Assembly (NCBI GenBank): GCA_025531455.1
Contig: JAMYHL010000015.1
Span: 496,001 to 560,000 of the forward strand
Direction: 5' to 3'
From: Apiotrichum sp. Y4204
Taxonomy: Eukaryota > Basidiomycota > Tremellomycetes > Trichosporonales > Trichosporonaceae
Length of the DNA: 64,000 bases
Translations under genes and position numbers: made by a program
Notes under the pieces: generated by a model
Database searches by the model: none
What the model was told of the DNA's origin: nothing
What the model saw: only the letters and a program-made list of their open reading frames with translations
Part shown: in pieces, positions 22,355 through 34,629 of the stretch
Position numbering within the stretch: the stretch's first letter is position 1
Layout of the letters: each line of letters opens with the position of its first letter

Positions 22355-24107
22355 TGTAGAAGTGACGAGGAGCACGGAGAGGGGAAAGGAAGATTGGCAG
22401 TGGGATCGATGGAGGAGAAATCGGAGACGTCAAGAAGAAAAGTGGACAATTGAGAAGATTGTACGATTATAAGGCTTCTGCAGCTTTGCAGGTTACTGTT
22501 CCAGTAAAAGCAAAGTATGGCGCTGTCAGGACACCAGTGGTTGACTGTACCACACCCCAAACAGTAACATCGACCATTTGCTTCTCGGTGATCTGTCCGC
22601 CGGTCCAGTCACCTTGACGAACCCGGGTTCTTTAGTCACTCAGCCTAGGGACTCTAGCTAGGGAATTCAGCTTTTAAGCGGTGATCTCTACCGATACACC
22701 GGTGCAGAAACTCTTCTGGCCACTCCCCTTCCTCCGCTCTTGGTGCTATGTTGCCAGCCCAGATATACAGTACCACAGAAGCAGACGCCGGTGCAGTACG
22801 AGTACCTGTAGTGAAGCATCACCCGCTCCACTACGAGTGGTCAGTGTTGTCATAGTGAGGGAGCAGGGGGCGCATACATAGGTCGTTGATGAGCTGACCC
22901 GATCTTCTGCCCTGGGCTGGCAAATGTCAACGACCTTGTCTGCTCGGAAGGGAACAGAACAAAGTTCAAAACGGTGGTTTAGAAAGTCAGGATTCGTTAA
23001 GGAATGGATCGATTAGACGATGGTTCTGTCACGAGTGACTGGACGCGTTCCTCGCCAGCGTGAGAACGGAAAGTTAACGGCGGCTCCGATGATCATAGGA
23101 AGCTGGATCGGCATGAGTTGCAGGTGCCCGATCAGGCAAAAGCCGAGCTAGCGGAGCATATTAGGCTGCTGGCCCTTCACGTGTTCACCAGATCACCAGA
23201 TCACCAGGTCACCTCTGTGCATCGATCATCTCAAATCCCTGCTGTGAACCCTGAAGTGAAGCAAGACGTAGGGTGACTGCGCCCCTGGGAGAATCCGAGA
23301 CCCATGGGATTCCCAGAGCTCGACAGCTGTTTTCGGCAGGAGATAGACCGTGTCCGGGAACTGAGTAGGAGTCTATAACGGTGAGATCAAGGATAAATGT
23401 AGACATGGAGATGTAGTGGAAGGCTAGAGGCGTGGAGACGGCTTGTCGGGCATATATTGCATTCGTGTGGTGGCAAGGGAGAAAGGGTGCCCCCGGGAAG
23501 GTGCTAATCCGTGATCGGTGACGTTTCCGAGCTCCGGCGTCTCAGGCACATAAAACGCGAGTTTAGCCTGGCGTCCAAGTCAGAGGGGCCAAGGGCCCCG
23601 ATCGGTCCCAATTCACACTGTTCCCGGAGAGTTATGCATGTCAAGCACAAGGTCGACCAATCTTGATCGCCATCAACCCCATTGCAACCTAAACACGTCG
23701 GGTACAGCCAAGAACTGCATCCAAGAATGTAGTCAGGCGGGGGGGGGGGGCACGAGGGGATACACAGGGATTCATGGAATACAGAAAGGTCTACAAAGTA
23801 TGGCCGATGTGGGCTTGCAGGAGGGTCATTGATTCGTCTTTCGGTGCAGTATTTCGGTTGTCGCATGGGGTATATCGTCTGGCGGAAGTCGTGAACAGCT
23901 TTTGTCTCTCAGGATCTCTTAGAAACAAAGAAGAAAGGAAAGGTCGCAGTCGCAGCGGTCCGGCGGCTCGGATCTTGAGACGTGGTAAGAGTCTGGATGT
24001 TGTGCTGAACGTCGCGTGCGTTGGTTATCGGACGGAGTATGACACAGTGCAGTCACAACAAGGGCTGGTGCTGTAGGGGCATGATTGAAAGCGGCCTGAT
24101 TCTAGGG
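22355..24107. other. long intergenic region with G12 tract
   Basis: No exon chain found. Contains a run of 12 Gs at 23739-23750. The 363-base minus-strand frame at 23504-23866 has no coding character apart from being open. Confidence 0.45.
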
Positions 24108-25336
24108 CTAATTTGCAAGGCCAAACATCATAAAGTATTCGAGGATTTTAGCATCTGTCAAAAGGTCGTGTTTCCGCATGTACTCCCTGGCATTAACGAT
24201 ATTGATGTGCACCTGATTGTGGTGTGGAAGGTCGAGCTCGGTGGCAATGGGCTTCCACTTTTGATACAGCCTGTTGGCAGCTGGATATCAGCTGCGCCTT
24301 CCCGCTGACGTTGGTCACTCACCCACGAGACGTCGAGCGCGTTCCTTTCCAAGCCAAAGCCATGCGTCTCGCCGAGCATTACGCGGTGTGCGATTGTGAA
24401 TGCCATCCTTCGGAAGCTTGGGAGGCCGCTTCGGAATAAGCCAATTGGGGATGTCGTTTTTTGACTTATCGTCTTTCCTTGACTCGGAAAGGGTACGCAG
24501 ACGTTCTTCCTCAGACTTGCTGGTCAGTACCGCTGCAAGGCCATACGTACCTCCTCTTCGCTGTCGTCCTCCGACATCTCGGGCGAGGTAGGGCGACGAC
24601 TCGGGTCATTCTCCCTGTCGGCGCCAGAGGAAGGAGTCTTGTGCTGGGACAAAGTTTGAGCTTCTTGGATTTCAAACTCAGAAAGGTCGTCACCAGTCTG
24701 GACAGGAGTACCGGATACGTTGGTGGGGGAAGCGGGAGACGAGGCGCTGTGCGAAGACTGGGAGAGTTCGGCACCGGAGATTATGTTGACATTTGAGTCG
24801 TAGCTTGAGGGAAACGATGTGCTAGGCTGATGAGACGAGGAATGCCTCGGGCGCTCCCTGTTGAGCTGTTTGTTTGCAGTTGTGCCTTGACCTCCGCGTG
24901 ACTGCGGTCCAGTAGAGGATGACGCAGCTGGTAACGATTCTTCCGTCTGAGCGACCAGGTTGAAGTCCAAGTTCTGGCCACCTGGAGCAGAATGCTGGGG
25001 TTGACAAGCTGCGGAAGTGGCTGTCTGAGGTGCAGGAGACGCACGCTGTCCCTGCGCAGAGGACGATCCCCAAACAGAGTTCTGTCTACTCCGTGTGGGT
25101 TCAGAACGACGGAAGGACTCGTACTGGGCAGCCTGAGAAGGCAGGGGAGACCCACGGCGGGCAAGATTCTGTGGTGGGATGGAGTCGCCCTCCGACCGGT
25201 TCCTGTACGAATTGTTTCCCGCGTTCGAGGAGGACATGCCGACGTTGCTGTGTGTCCTCTTCCTGGAAGAGTCAGGAGAGTCCCAATTCCCCTGGCGTTT
25301 GCCCTTCATTGCAGCCGGAAATGTCTGCGAAAGCAA
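24108..25336 (-). CDS. Ser-rich, disordered protein with conserved helical C-terminus, unknown
   Basis: Three exons (24551-25336, 24323-24515, 24108-24280) close in phase to 383 aa; a second ATG at 25309 would give 374 aa. Residues ~20-260 are Ser/Gln/Asn-rich and disordered, ending in an acidic patch (SEDDSEEE). The last ~115 residues look folded: NWLIPKRPPKLPKDG, RDAWLWLGKERARRLV, NRLYQKWKPIATEL, and EYFMMFGLAN. No signal peptide. Composition suggests a nuclear regulatory protein, but no known domain is recognised. The last acceptor was chosen at 24281-24282 because the alternative breaks frame. Confidence 0.6.
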
Positions 25337-26827
25337 GTGCGAAAGGCAAAGCTGGTGGAGTGTAGTCGAGGAGCGAAAGAATGAAGCTCAGAAGCAAGAA
25401 GGCGTCTGGATGTGGAGTTGGGGATTTAGATGCTAGGTAGGTGGGTGTCGCAAAGAATAGTGTAAAGAAGGGAGGAGGGAGGAGAGAAGAGAGAAGATGA
25501 GATAACTGGGGGATGGACGCCAACCACGACCATTGAGTCCGCTTAAATAACCTTCCCTCGCCAACATCACTAGAGGGCTCTTGACAAAAAGGAAGCACAG
25601 CGCGGGGTTTCCAAACAGTTGCACCACACAAAGGCGAGGAGGTCGACTGGATCGGAGACCCGAGGCGACGGAATTGATGCGAGAGGAGCGTGATGTTAAA
25701 ATTGGAGCGACAAGAATGATGATGGTGCGGAAGATGAACGGAGGTTTGATGTTGGTATCGTCGGAGCTGAAGGGTGGCTGCGAAGCGACCGTTCGCAAAG
25801 AGCGAGACAGGGGCATAGGGTGCGTTTCTGGCTTGAGGGGGCGAGGAGTGATGGATGTAGAAGTCTCAATGTCAGATAGTACGCACAAGAGATACGCGAC
25901 CGGAGAACAGGAGGGTACTTTGGGGTTGATGGAGGGCACGTGCTGAGTGCTAGGAAGATCGCGTGAAACCAGTTCGCTCCAAGTCCAATTGAAAAGTCAG
26001 CTTACGGGAGGTCTAAGCTGTCAGCAAGGTGATGGAGGAGACTGAGAATACCATATCGACTCGCTTGGACGGCAGACAAGGTAAGGGAGATGAATGTCAT
26101 GGTGAAAACAAAGGGCGAATGAAAGTCCCTCTGGAGTCGGGGGGCCGCGGTGTCATCAGAGGGGACGGAGTTTAAGGGTAAGGGACGCAGTTTGAGTAAA
26201 TGACGCGGCACAGACATGAGCAACGAGGTGCGTGAGATGCGCAAAAGAAGTAAGTCGCGTGTTGTCACGTTATTCGAAACTGCAACTTCAGCGGACTCTT
26301 TCCAGAGTGAGGGAAGTGATGGTGCTCTGGGAGTGGGAACGAGTGCGTTGTGTGAATTCTAGATGTCGGAAAGCAGGCAAGTCGGCCACTTGTCAAAGAA
26401 CAGCGCTGTTTTAACACATCGGAGGCTTATTGTCACTATGCTTGAGATATCTGGAAGGGTCCCGGAAAAGAAATCGAAAAGGGGGCATGGGAACGCGCGA
26501 AGACGTTGTCCTATTGAGGTCCCAACGATCTCGACACAGCCTTGTGCTTCGTAGGAGGCCCAAGCACAGCGAATTGGATGCGTTACTTCTGTCACGAGCT
26601 CTCTGTTAGCTCCGGTAGTACGTCGCATTAGCCCTTAGTCACTATTTAGTATATAAACATTCCCATCCGCAAGAGCTTCGAGGCAATCTGTGCTACGAGC
26701 CTGATCATTTCATCTCACTTTGGCGGCCCATCATATCCCCGCTGCGAGACTCGGGCCCCATTTGAGGTCGCCCAGATCAGGTCATCTCTGCCCAATGAAT
26801 CATTAGAGGCGGAAACGACGACTGGGG
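25337..26827. other. intergenic, no convincing gene
   Basis: Opposed open frames at 25433-25946 on both strands overlap each other and show no domain or signal sequence. Pyrimidine-rich stretches at 25470-25500 may be leader sequence of the gene to the left. Confidence 0.45.
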
Positions 26828-27630
26828 TCACAGGCCCAGGGAATGCGGGCGGGGCTCGTTCTTACACTCGTCAAAACACATGGTGATGACGGCAAGTAAG
26901 GACACGTCGACACCGGGCGCGACGCTCAGCGCGTGCTGTTGTTAGATCGAGAATTTACTAGGCACTTACGCGCTGGCGGTTAAGGAAGATGTCCTCCTTG
27001 GACCAGATGTCGCGTTTGATCCGCCCAATAGGAGTTGCATCTGCCTTTTCGTCGCTGCTGTCCTCGAGAGCAAGCGTGATGTCCGCCTTGGACGCCCACA
27101 CGTTGCCCTTCAGCAGGATGGTCGCTTCCTTCTTTGTCACCGCGTTCGTGAAGGTCGCGACAAAGTTGGCACGCACTGCGACCGTAAGTACCTCCGCAGT
27201 TAGACGATCTGGGGTCCATATACTCACTCCCGTTCTGCTGCACGGTGAGCACGACCTCGCCGGCGGCGTTCTCGGCGGTGAAGACCTTGCTCAGCCCTTG
27301 CGTCTTGTTGCTAATACGGTACATTACGCGTCCGTCCATGTCCGTGATGACTAACTTTAGCCCTGTTAAGTGGATTGGCTTGATGGCTTACCTTTCGCAT
27401 CACCGCGGCTTAAGAAGGGCGCTCCGGTACACTGGAAGATCTGCCCGCTCTGGTCCTTGATCGCAAAGTCGGACTGGTGTCAGCGCCGAGCGGCAGGCGG
27501 CACTCACGCCGCTCATCGACATGGGCAGCTGGGCAAGGTCGAGCGTGCCCTCGTGATCGCGCACGTACTCGGGATACACGGCGATGGGGGGGTGGACAGC
27601 CGTGAGGGAGGGGAGCGTGCTGGCGGTCAT
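26828..27630 (-). CDS. LURP-one-related (LOR/tubby-like) family protein 1
   Basis: Five exons (27508-27630, 27392-27473, 27228-27350, 26970-27175, 26828-26935) close in phase to 213 aa. The sequence follows the LOR fold: SGSDFAIKDQSGQIFQC, then VITDMDGRVMYRISNKT, KVFTAENAAGEVVLTVQQN, strands with the NVWASKADITL block, and the buried terminal helix SLLAVITMCFDECKN. LOR proteins adopt a 12-strand barrel around a hydrophobic helix, like tubby C-terminal domains. The biochemical role in fungi is not established. Cytosolic or membrane-peripheral. A paralogue lies at 46873 on the + strand. Confidence 0.8.
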
Positions 27631-28126
27631 GGCGTGGGTCAATTGGATGGTGTTGTGAGCGATGAGTGATTAGTTAGTGTTGAGGTGATAGGCTACATAA
27701 TCTCTAAATTTTGTACCAGATTTATGGTGTGTGCGTGTCTCATGTGAGTACACAATGTCAGACATCGTCGCGGGCAGCGGTCTTGACGATGATGATGTCG
27801 GGCGTATGGTGACATCAAGATGAATGGTATGCCAAGCGTGTCCACAAGGCCACAACGGCCACAACCCTGATTGCGGGCTGCGGGAGGGATGGCCGGATGC
27901 CCGCCCAGGCTACAATCAAGATTGGCGAGATTAGCGACTGGGGCCCCCAACGATAAACATCGACCGTGTTGCCGAGTGCGATCACCGCCAACGCAAACGT
28001 AGCTCTTGACGCTAGGCCACAAAAGATGCGGGGAACGGCCATGTTGGTAAAAACAATACATCTTCTGTCTTCTGGTTTACAACGGCGGTTTCAGCACTAC
28101 TTCCACACACAATACAACTAAGTAAA
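27631..28126. other. intergenic between same-strand genes
   Basis: Promoter of LOR gene 1 and the 3' flank of the gene at 28127. No other gene seen. Confidence 0.5.
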
Positions 28127-29310
28127 CTACATCTTACTCGCGAAGAACCACGAGTCCACTGCGCGTTAGTCGCTTCCCCCAAGTCAAACTCACAGTCATT
28201 CGCATTCTCGCCGGTCCCCGCAGAGATGTCCAGACTTCCCACGAGGTCGTACCCGGCAGCATCCAAAGCGGCGAGGATTGTAGCGCAGGCGGTGCGGGCC
28301 AGGTTCACGCTCTTTGCGGTAGACGCATACCATGGGTTGCCGTGGCATTTGAGCTGTAGACATCCCGGGACCTTCTCTTTCGTGTCTTGGATGCCGAGGG
28401 TTGTCTATTGTTAGGACTCTAGAGAAAACTTCAAAAAGGAGGGTAGGCGCCAACCCCATTCCACTCCCACTACCCACCCGGACAGCGTTCGCAAACGGGG
28501 CTTGTACACCGGCTGGCGCGTCAATAAGTCGGATCTTGTCGTACTCGTTGAACGAGACGGAAAACCAGATGCGCTGCACGGCCGGCCCAGCGCGGAAGAA
28601 GAGCGTGTCCTTGTCGTAGTTCTTCTTGCTCAGATCTGCGCCCGTGACAAGGTGCCACCCGTTCATGGAGAGCGTGTAGAGAATCCGGGTCATCAGGCGG
28701 CGCGCCGGGATCGCCTCGCTGCCCTGGCCGTTCCCTAGAGTTAGCGTCAGATCGTCAGACAATGGCAGGAAGCGGGAAATACGTGGGAGATGACCAGTGC
28801 GCGCCCATTGCAATCACGCGCCAAAGCATAGTGCTTCCCAGGCTCGCGGCCGATCTCACTCCCCGATCTCCGCCTGCGTGACCTCCGCGTTCTTTCCATA
28901 CCGTTCGTTCATCTTCGCTCTCGCCTGTTCATCTTTTCCCAGTCCTCATCATTCTCCTTCACGTCGCTCCCACCCCAACCCGCCACTCGCAACTCACATG
29001 GCCGGCCCTTGAGCTTAAACTCGTAGGTATTCCCGTCCATCCTCTGCTTGCCCTGAATCCCCGACGTCCAGGCCATGGGAATGGCAGCGTCGAGAGCCGA
29101 GATAACGCTGTCGGGGAAGTACAGGAGGCGGAGAAGATCGGTCGATGAGAGGAGGATGACCGCGAACGCCGACGAGCCCACGGCAGGGTGGGACGGCGGA
29201 GGCGGGAACGTCTTGGCTGTTGTGGCGAACTTATCGGCTGGGGGCTGGGACGGACCGAGGCCCGACCCGCTGCTCGGTCCAGTCGCCTGATAGTAGGAGG
29301 GAGGTTCCAT
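28127..29310 (-). CDS. two-repeat basidiomycete family protein, unknown function
   Basis: Four exons (28998-29310, 28478-28734, 28194-28404, 28127-28158) close in phase to 270 aa. Two tandem units are visible. Unit 1: TSGIQGK...YEFKLKGRPW, then ARRLMTRILYTLSMNGWHL and DLSKK..DKDTLFFR. Unit 2: LGIQDT...LQLKCHGNPW, then ARTACATILAALDAAGYDLV, SLDIS and a terminal DSWFF. Between them lies WFSVSFNEYDKIRLIDAP. From memory this repeat is widespread in Agaricomycotina as uncharacterised proteins. Intron 1 is long for this window (263 nt, 28735-28997), but both flanking phases agree and the KGRP-W codon is restored across it. No signal peptide. Confidence 0.7.
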
Positions 29311-29502
29311 TGTCGGTGATGTGGTGATGGCGAGATGGGTGTGGAGGTGGGAAGGTGAGTTGACCACTGATGTGGTAATCGCGAGATGGATGTCGAGGTC
29401 GCGAGGTGAGTTGACCACAACTTGTTATCTGTTCCCATGCTACTCCATGGCACGGTGGTTGCTGTGCAGAAGGATGCAACGGACAATGCACAGCCCATTG
29501 CG

Positions 29503-29973
29503 TCAATGATCAACATGGGCTAAAACAAAGTTAGTTTCAGGGGTCAGACCACGCCGATCCCACATGAGACTAGCGGGGTAGAAGACCAGCAGGAACAGCC
29601 GGAGCAGTTCCCATGTTCCTGCGGGACCCCACATGCTCGCTTCACAGACATCAGATAAGTGCCCCAGTATCTCACGTGTCTCACTCAGTACTTTCAGGCT
29701 GTCTGCAGATCTCGGGATATCTGGATCAAACCCGACCCCTTCAGCGCCAGCCATCCTCAAGGCTCTCAGATTGGAGGTCTGGTTCATTATCAGATCTGAG
29801 ACCGATTGGTCCCCTCCAAACTGTCCCCCAAGTGCATGAATGATGAGGCACAAGACTGTGAATCGCCTTCTAGCGACGAGCTGAGTGAGGGTCAGGGAGG
29901 TGATACACTGTCCTTCATGGCTTGTTCTGGGCATCATTCCGTCGTTCAGGCACCCACGCGTTCCCTTAGCCAT
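29503..29973 (-). CDS. doubtful hypothetical protein
   Basis: Open frame of 156 codons whose second half reads like a folded, partly hydrophobic protein (GFDPDIPRSADSLKVLSE, WELLRLFLLVFYPASLMW). No exon partners, start context or family could be found, and codon choice is less GC-biased than in the neighbours. It may be a remnant, a small gene, or chance. Confidence 0.25.
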   Translation of the reverse strand: MAKGTRGCLNDGMMPRTSHEGQCITSLTLTQLVARRRFTVLCLIIHALGGQFGGDQSVSDLIMNQTSNLRALRMAGAEGVGFDPDIPRSADSLKVLSETREILGHLSDVCEASMWGPAGTWELLRLFLLVFYPASLMWDRRGLTPETNFVLAHVDH

Positions 29974-31454
29974 GTGGCCTCCGTGCTGTCACCTTTCTTC
30001 GCAGTCAGGCCCTCGGAGCACGGGAGTTCGGCCACCGATGTACCGAGAGCTGTGAGTCGCAGCCGCGTGAAGCGTAGTTTGCGTCAATCTCACACCCCGA
30101 ACTTGCCCGTTTCCGATACATCCTGTCACCCGAAAGCAATGTCCTCCAAACTCTGTGAGAACGGTGTCTGCTTCCTCTGGATAACTATCACTCTACATCC
30201 GTCTCATTAGTGCTCTCTCGGGTGACACGACTACCTGTGACCCACCCGCCGCCGACCTGCACACAGACTCAAGAACTTTTCCGGCCCCCATCTTCACGCG
30301 TACGGGTGCCTGTCTCGCGGTCACGTGACCTACTTTGTCTGCTTAGTTGCCGATTCTGTTGCTCCTGGAGCCCCCAGATTTGCAGATTGCAGATTGGACT
30401 GCAACGACAAAGCCTCCGGGTATCGGGTAGCACCCATCGGTCATCGGGTATCGGCTACTTTTTCCGCCGGATCGGCATCGGAGCAGAGGGTGAGGACGAC
30501 CACTGGTATGATTGATGGGACATGACTTTTTCTACTTTGTGGGGCAAAAAGTCCAGAGCTTGTTCCGGCACCAGCCCGTAACGAGTATCGAGTAACGACA
30601 TTTGGAGGGCAGATGAGGCACAGGTTGGCCTCGCTTGGAACCCCATACTGTCCCTGGTCCCCAGACTGCCATTCCAGCCACTGTCTGACCGCCCAGTCCT
30701 TACTACCGGAACAACAGCGCGGAAACCAGCAAACGCGTAAACTCGTAACTCACGTTGCTATGCCTCCCAGCAACCCTTCCTGTCATCCTCCCGAGGTCTC
30801 ATCTCCGACCAATCACCGCCGAGAGCAGTCGGGACTAAATGCCCGGAGGGAATAGTTACCGGTGTGTCGCAAAGATCAAGCTCATGTTTGCTGCGCTAGC
30901 GCTTTGCGTTCAGAGATCGGAAGTGCATCACATTGGTGGAGCGCTCGTAGCCCAAAGTCAAGTGGACGCGGGAATGCCCAACTACGAGGGAGTGTGAGGA
31001 GTGGAAAGTTCAATGTCTCGATCTCTCGTGCCAAGCCCGACCCCCACCCCACCTGTCCCCGTCCGTACTTCAGCGGCACGGCTTATGGCATGGCGCATCT
31101 CGTGATGCGGTGATCAGAGTTTGTTCTGATGTTTCTGTTGCTGTTGTGTTGTTCCGACTGACTGTATCTGACTTTGACGCCATGTCAGAAACGGCAGACG
31201 ACGCGCTGTGCGCTCCGCCACCCTCCGACGCCGACAGGAACTGCCCTGTCAGCAGACCGATTTGTGGAGCGGGGAGGTGTGATCCAGAGGTATAAAAGAA
31301 CACGGAAGACACTTCCAACATCTATCAGAAAGCACCCAACCCTCTCGCACTCGTGACCAACAGACACACGACCTACAACTCAGCCCCCAGGACACTCTAC
31401 CGTACCGCCACACTGCCCGCTCCACACCCCAAACCCGCTCCATCCACCACCACG
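29974..31454. other. long intergenic region upstream of the transporter gene
   Basis: No gene recognised. The TATA box at 31291 belongs to the transporter. Confidence 0.5.
31291..31298 (+). promoter_or_regulatory. TATA box of acetate-transporter-like gene
   Basis: TATAAAAG lies 164 bases before the chosen ATG at 31455 and 62 bases before the first in-frame ATG (31353). Confidence 0.55.
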
Positions 31455-32253
31455 ATGGGCACACAGTCCGAGGTCTCGATGGCCGAGATGGCCAGCCACA
31501 ACGAGCAGCCCGCAGCTCCCCCGCTCGAGATGCCCCCTGGCCCTGGTAACCCCGGTCCTCTCGGTATGTGTCCCGCCACCCATTGACCTTGCTGATCCCA
31601 GGCTTCTTCTCGCTCGCGACGACGACCCTTCTCGTGGGTCTGCTCCTCATCGGCGCGCGCGACGTGCCAAACATCACAACGTGTATCGGCCAGTGCGCGA
31701 TTGTGGGCGGTGTCGGCATGTTGATCTCCGGTATCCTCTGCTACCAGCAGGGCGCGACGTTTGCCACCACCGCGTTTGCGATGTACGGCCTGTTCTACAT
31801 TTCCCTCGGCGTCGTGCTCTACCCCTCTGCAGGCGTCACTGCCGCATACACCGAGATCACCGACTACAACAGCGCGCTCGGCCTGTATCTGATTGTCTGG
31901 TTTGTCCTCTCGCTCGTCATGTGGCCCACGACCTGGCGGCTGAACGTCGGCCTTGCGGTCCTGTGTGAGTAACCGCTCAGAGTTCCAATCTGTCTTGCAG
32001 ACTTGCTAACACCCAGTCACCTTGGTCGTGTTCTACTTCCTCTTCCTCGGGATCGGCTTCATGATGAGCCACGCGACAATCATCAAGGTCGGCGGATACT
32101 TTGGCATCCTCGTCGGCTGCTGGGGCTACATTCTCGGCATGCAGAGCCTGTACGAGACCGAAAAGGGGCTGTTCCAGTTCCCCGTGAGTGCCAGTCGCGT
32201 GGAGAACAAGGACAACGCTGACCGTTTAGAACCCTACTCTTGTTCGCAAGTAA
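31455..32253 (+). CDS. GPR1/FUN34/YaaH (Ato-type) acetate transporter
   Basis: Four exons (31455-31563, 31602-31964, 32017-32183, 32230-32253) close in phase to 220 aa, the usual size of the family. The signature NPGPLG leads directly into TM1 (FFSLATTTLLVGLLLIG). Further spans are IVGGVGMLISGILCYQQG, AFAMYGLFYISLGVVL, LYLIVWFVLSLVMW, FTLVVFYFLFLGIGFMM and GGYFGILVGCWGYILGM: six helices as in Ato/SatP channels. It should move acetate or another short monocarboxylate or ammonium across the plasma membrane. The start at 31455 is preferred over in-frame 31353 because the family N-terminus begins with a short acidic tail; the upstream stretch is Pro/Thr-rich leader-like. Confidence 0.85.
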
Positions 32254-32952
32254 TGGCTGTGATAGTATTGGGATGTATCGGTTATCAGAAGACCAAACCA
32301 GAGAGCCAAGAGCATCGCAGTCAATCCCTTTGCCAGGACGCATCAACGCTTCGAACATCTCAAGCACAATTGTGTGCACACTGACAAGGTCTCAGTTGTC
32401 GTGGAGTATTGTGAACGCGTGGGAAAGTAGATAGCGGCGCTAGCGGCGCTAGGGCACAGCGGAATGGCGGACGCTGTAATGGCGGTTTGGGACGACTGAA
32501 GTTCGTGGAGTTTTGCATCCTCCATCTTCCATCACTCGCACCCACCACTGACATTGATCACGGATACATCATGCCAGCGGTATCTTCAAGGAAACGGCTA
32601 GCTATCAAGGGCGCCACAACATTTAGGCCTTGAGTGTGGGAAGCACGGGTTTGGACGCCGTGTGTGTTCATTCCTCATCATCACCGCATCCAGCATCATG
32701 ACGACCGACACACACAGGACGATACACACCACTGATATTGACATGCACTCGCTCGCGCCGTAGCAGGCGTGTTTGCTCCGTGGTCGAAGAGTGACCCGTG
32801 CTTATATCTTTCTCTTGCCTACTCACCAACTCACGAACTCTCTCACAACTGCAGTTTTACCACTACGCTCTCACACAAACACAGCATCATACTTCCTACT
32901 CTCCCACCAACTTGTCTGGGCAGCTTTAGTCAGGCTGAGCCTGTTGCGCACC
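32254..32952. other. intergenic, no gene seen
   Basis: Contains a short GGCGCTA duplication near 32434-32452 and a pyrimidine-rich leader before 32953. Confidence 0.5.
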
Positions 32953-34361
32953 ATGGAGAGGACAAACGAGGTCGAAACCCAGCCCCAAGTCGACCATGAC
33001 GACATCAAACCGCCCTACGCTCCTGCAAACCTGATGCCTATGAGTGGACTGGCGCCAGAGGACATTCCCGTATACAACAACACAAACAAGAGTAACAATA
33101 ACCCCAAGCATGACAAGGAAAACATGAGCGCCTCCACGGTTTTATCCGGTGCCACGCCAGTTCGACGCCCGAGCTTTGTCATGTCTGCCGACTGGCATGG
33201 CAGTATTCGTCCACGCAATCTTGAGAACAAAAGGTTAGTGCCAGTCCCAGCGTTGTTGACGCCAGTTCCAAGCCGAGCACCCTCACATCCCGTCAGCGCA
33301 CCGTCACAGAAGACAAAAAGCCGCGTTCAGTCACCCTTGTCGCAAAGAAAACGCCAGTGCTGCGCGACCCTAACACTCTCGCCTCAGCTCAGCACTTCGG
33401 ATGCTCTCCCACGTCCGTGCCTAAATTTTCCCAAGCTTCACGCGCCGGAGAACGGTTCGACCACTGCACGACCCCGGGGTCAACCGTGGCCGCTCGAGCG
33501 CGCGGCCCCAGTATTCGGGCGCCTGCCCTTTCGGTGAACCCCTCAGCTGTACAGGCCGATCTTGCCACCCAGGCAATGATGGGTAGGAATGAGACAATGT
33601 CGCTCGGTGTCGCTATCCCTGCTCCACCAACCGCGCCTGAGAAGGACTCCGGCACCGTGATTCCTTCTCGCATCCCCATCTCGACTCGATACAAGCGCCG
33701 GCTTCCGATTCCCAAATTCTGCCCTCAGGCTGCCGAAATTCCACATGCTGCGCCTGAACCTCCCACATCCATGTCCCTTGCCCCAGTCGACAACAGCGAC
33801 GCACTAGAAGTGACACTCACTTCTGATGATGTGGCAGCAGTGGTCAATCTGCCTTCCATCAGGGCATCATCCACCTCCAGCTCTCCTGCTGCGTTCTCAC
33901 CGTCACCGGCCTCTCTGTCCTCGTCACCCACCGCTTCAAGCACTCCGGCCAAGCTTCACCAGGCCGCCACACCATCCGCTGCTTCTGAAACTTCCCCCAC
34001 TTCGTCTTTGAGTCAAGATCGAGCTCCCCATGATGACGCCACTTTGGTCACCGCGAATGTCTCATCTGCCACAGAAAAACAAGACCATGCGCACTCTGTT
34101 GACAACTGCCTCGAGTTGGCTCCTAGCACGTCCGCTGATATCGAAATCCCGCCAATCGCAAACCCGGCTCCCTCCACCGGAGACCCCCTCGTCAACATGG
34201 ACGACGCGACGGCGAAGATCGCTTCCAGTCCTGGATACTCTGGGGTCGCCCCTGCACACCATGAAGTGAATACCGCCCCAGTTCCCCGCCAGTTAGGGTT
34301 CAGACACACTGTGGGGAAATCGTTCGGTAAGGCCGTCGCAGCGTTTATGCGAAGGAAGTAA
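32953..34361 (+). CDS. Ser/Pro/Ala-rich disordered protein, unknown
   Basis: Two exons (32953-33233, 33266-34361) join in phase to 458 aa across a 32-nt intron; the other nearby acceptor (33272) breaks frame. Nearly the whole protein is disordered, rich in Ser, Pro, Ala and Thr (STSSSPAAFSPSPASLSSSP). The C-terminus is a short basic amphipathic stretch (RHTVGKSFGKAVAAFMRRK) that could contact membrane or nucleic acid. No signal peptide, no recognised domain. Possibly a regulatory scaffold; not assignable. Confidence 0.6.
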
Positions 34362-34629
34362 GGATTCAAGGGCACGTCTCCTTACGCGTCTCCCGCCGCA
34401 GCGCACAGCCCTGCAAGCCACACAGCCCAAATAGGTGTCAACTCTCTGCAGATCTGCATGCCCGCATGCATATCAGAGCTATCTGCGCTCACACTGTGTA
34501 TCTATGTTACTGATTTCTATCGCTCTATGTCATGTTGCTTCGGGGGGCGAAACGCTTCTCATGCCGCACCTGGATGGAGTCTTTCTAATGTCGGAGTCTC
34601 GTTTGGCCTGCGTTTGACCGTCTTAAAGA

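Noticed and set aside
25433..25946. Opposed frames of 168 (-) and 121 (+) codons
   Set aside because: They overlap each other, no signal peptide, domain or splice partner; codon use is not gene-like.
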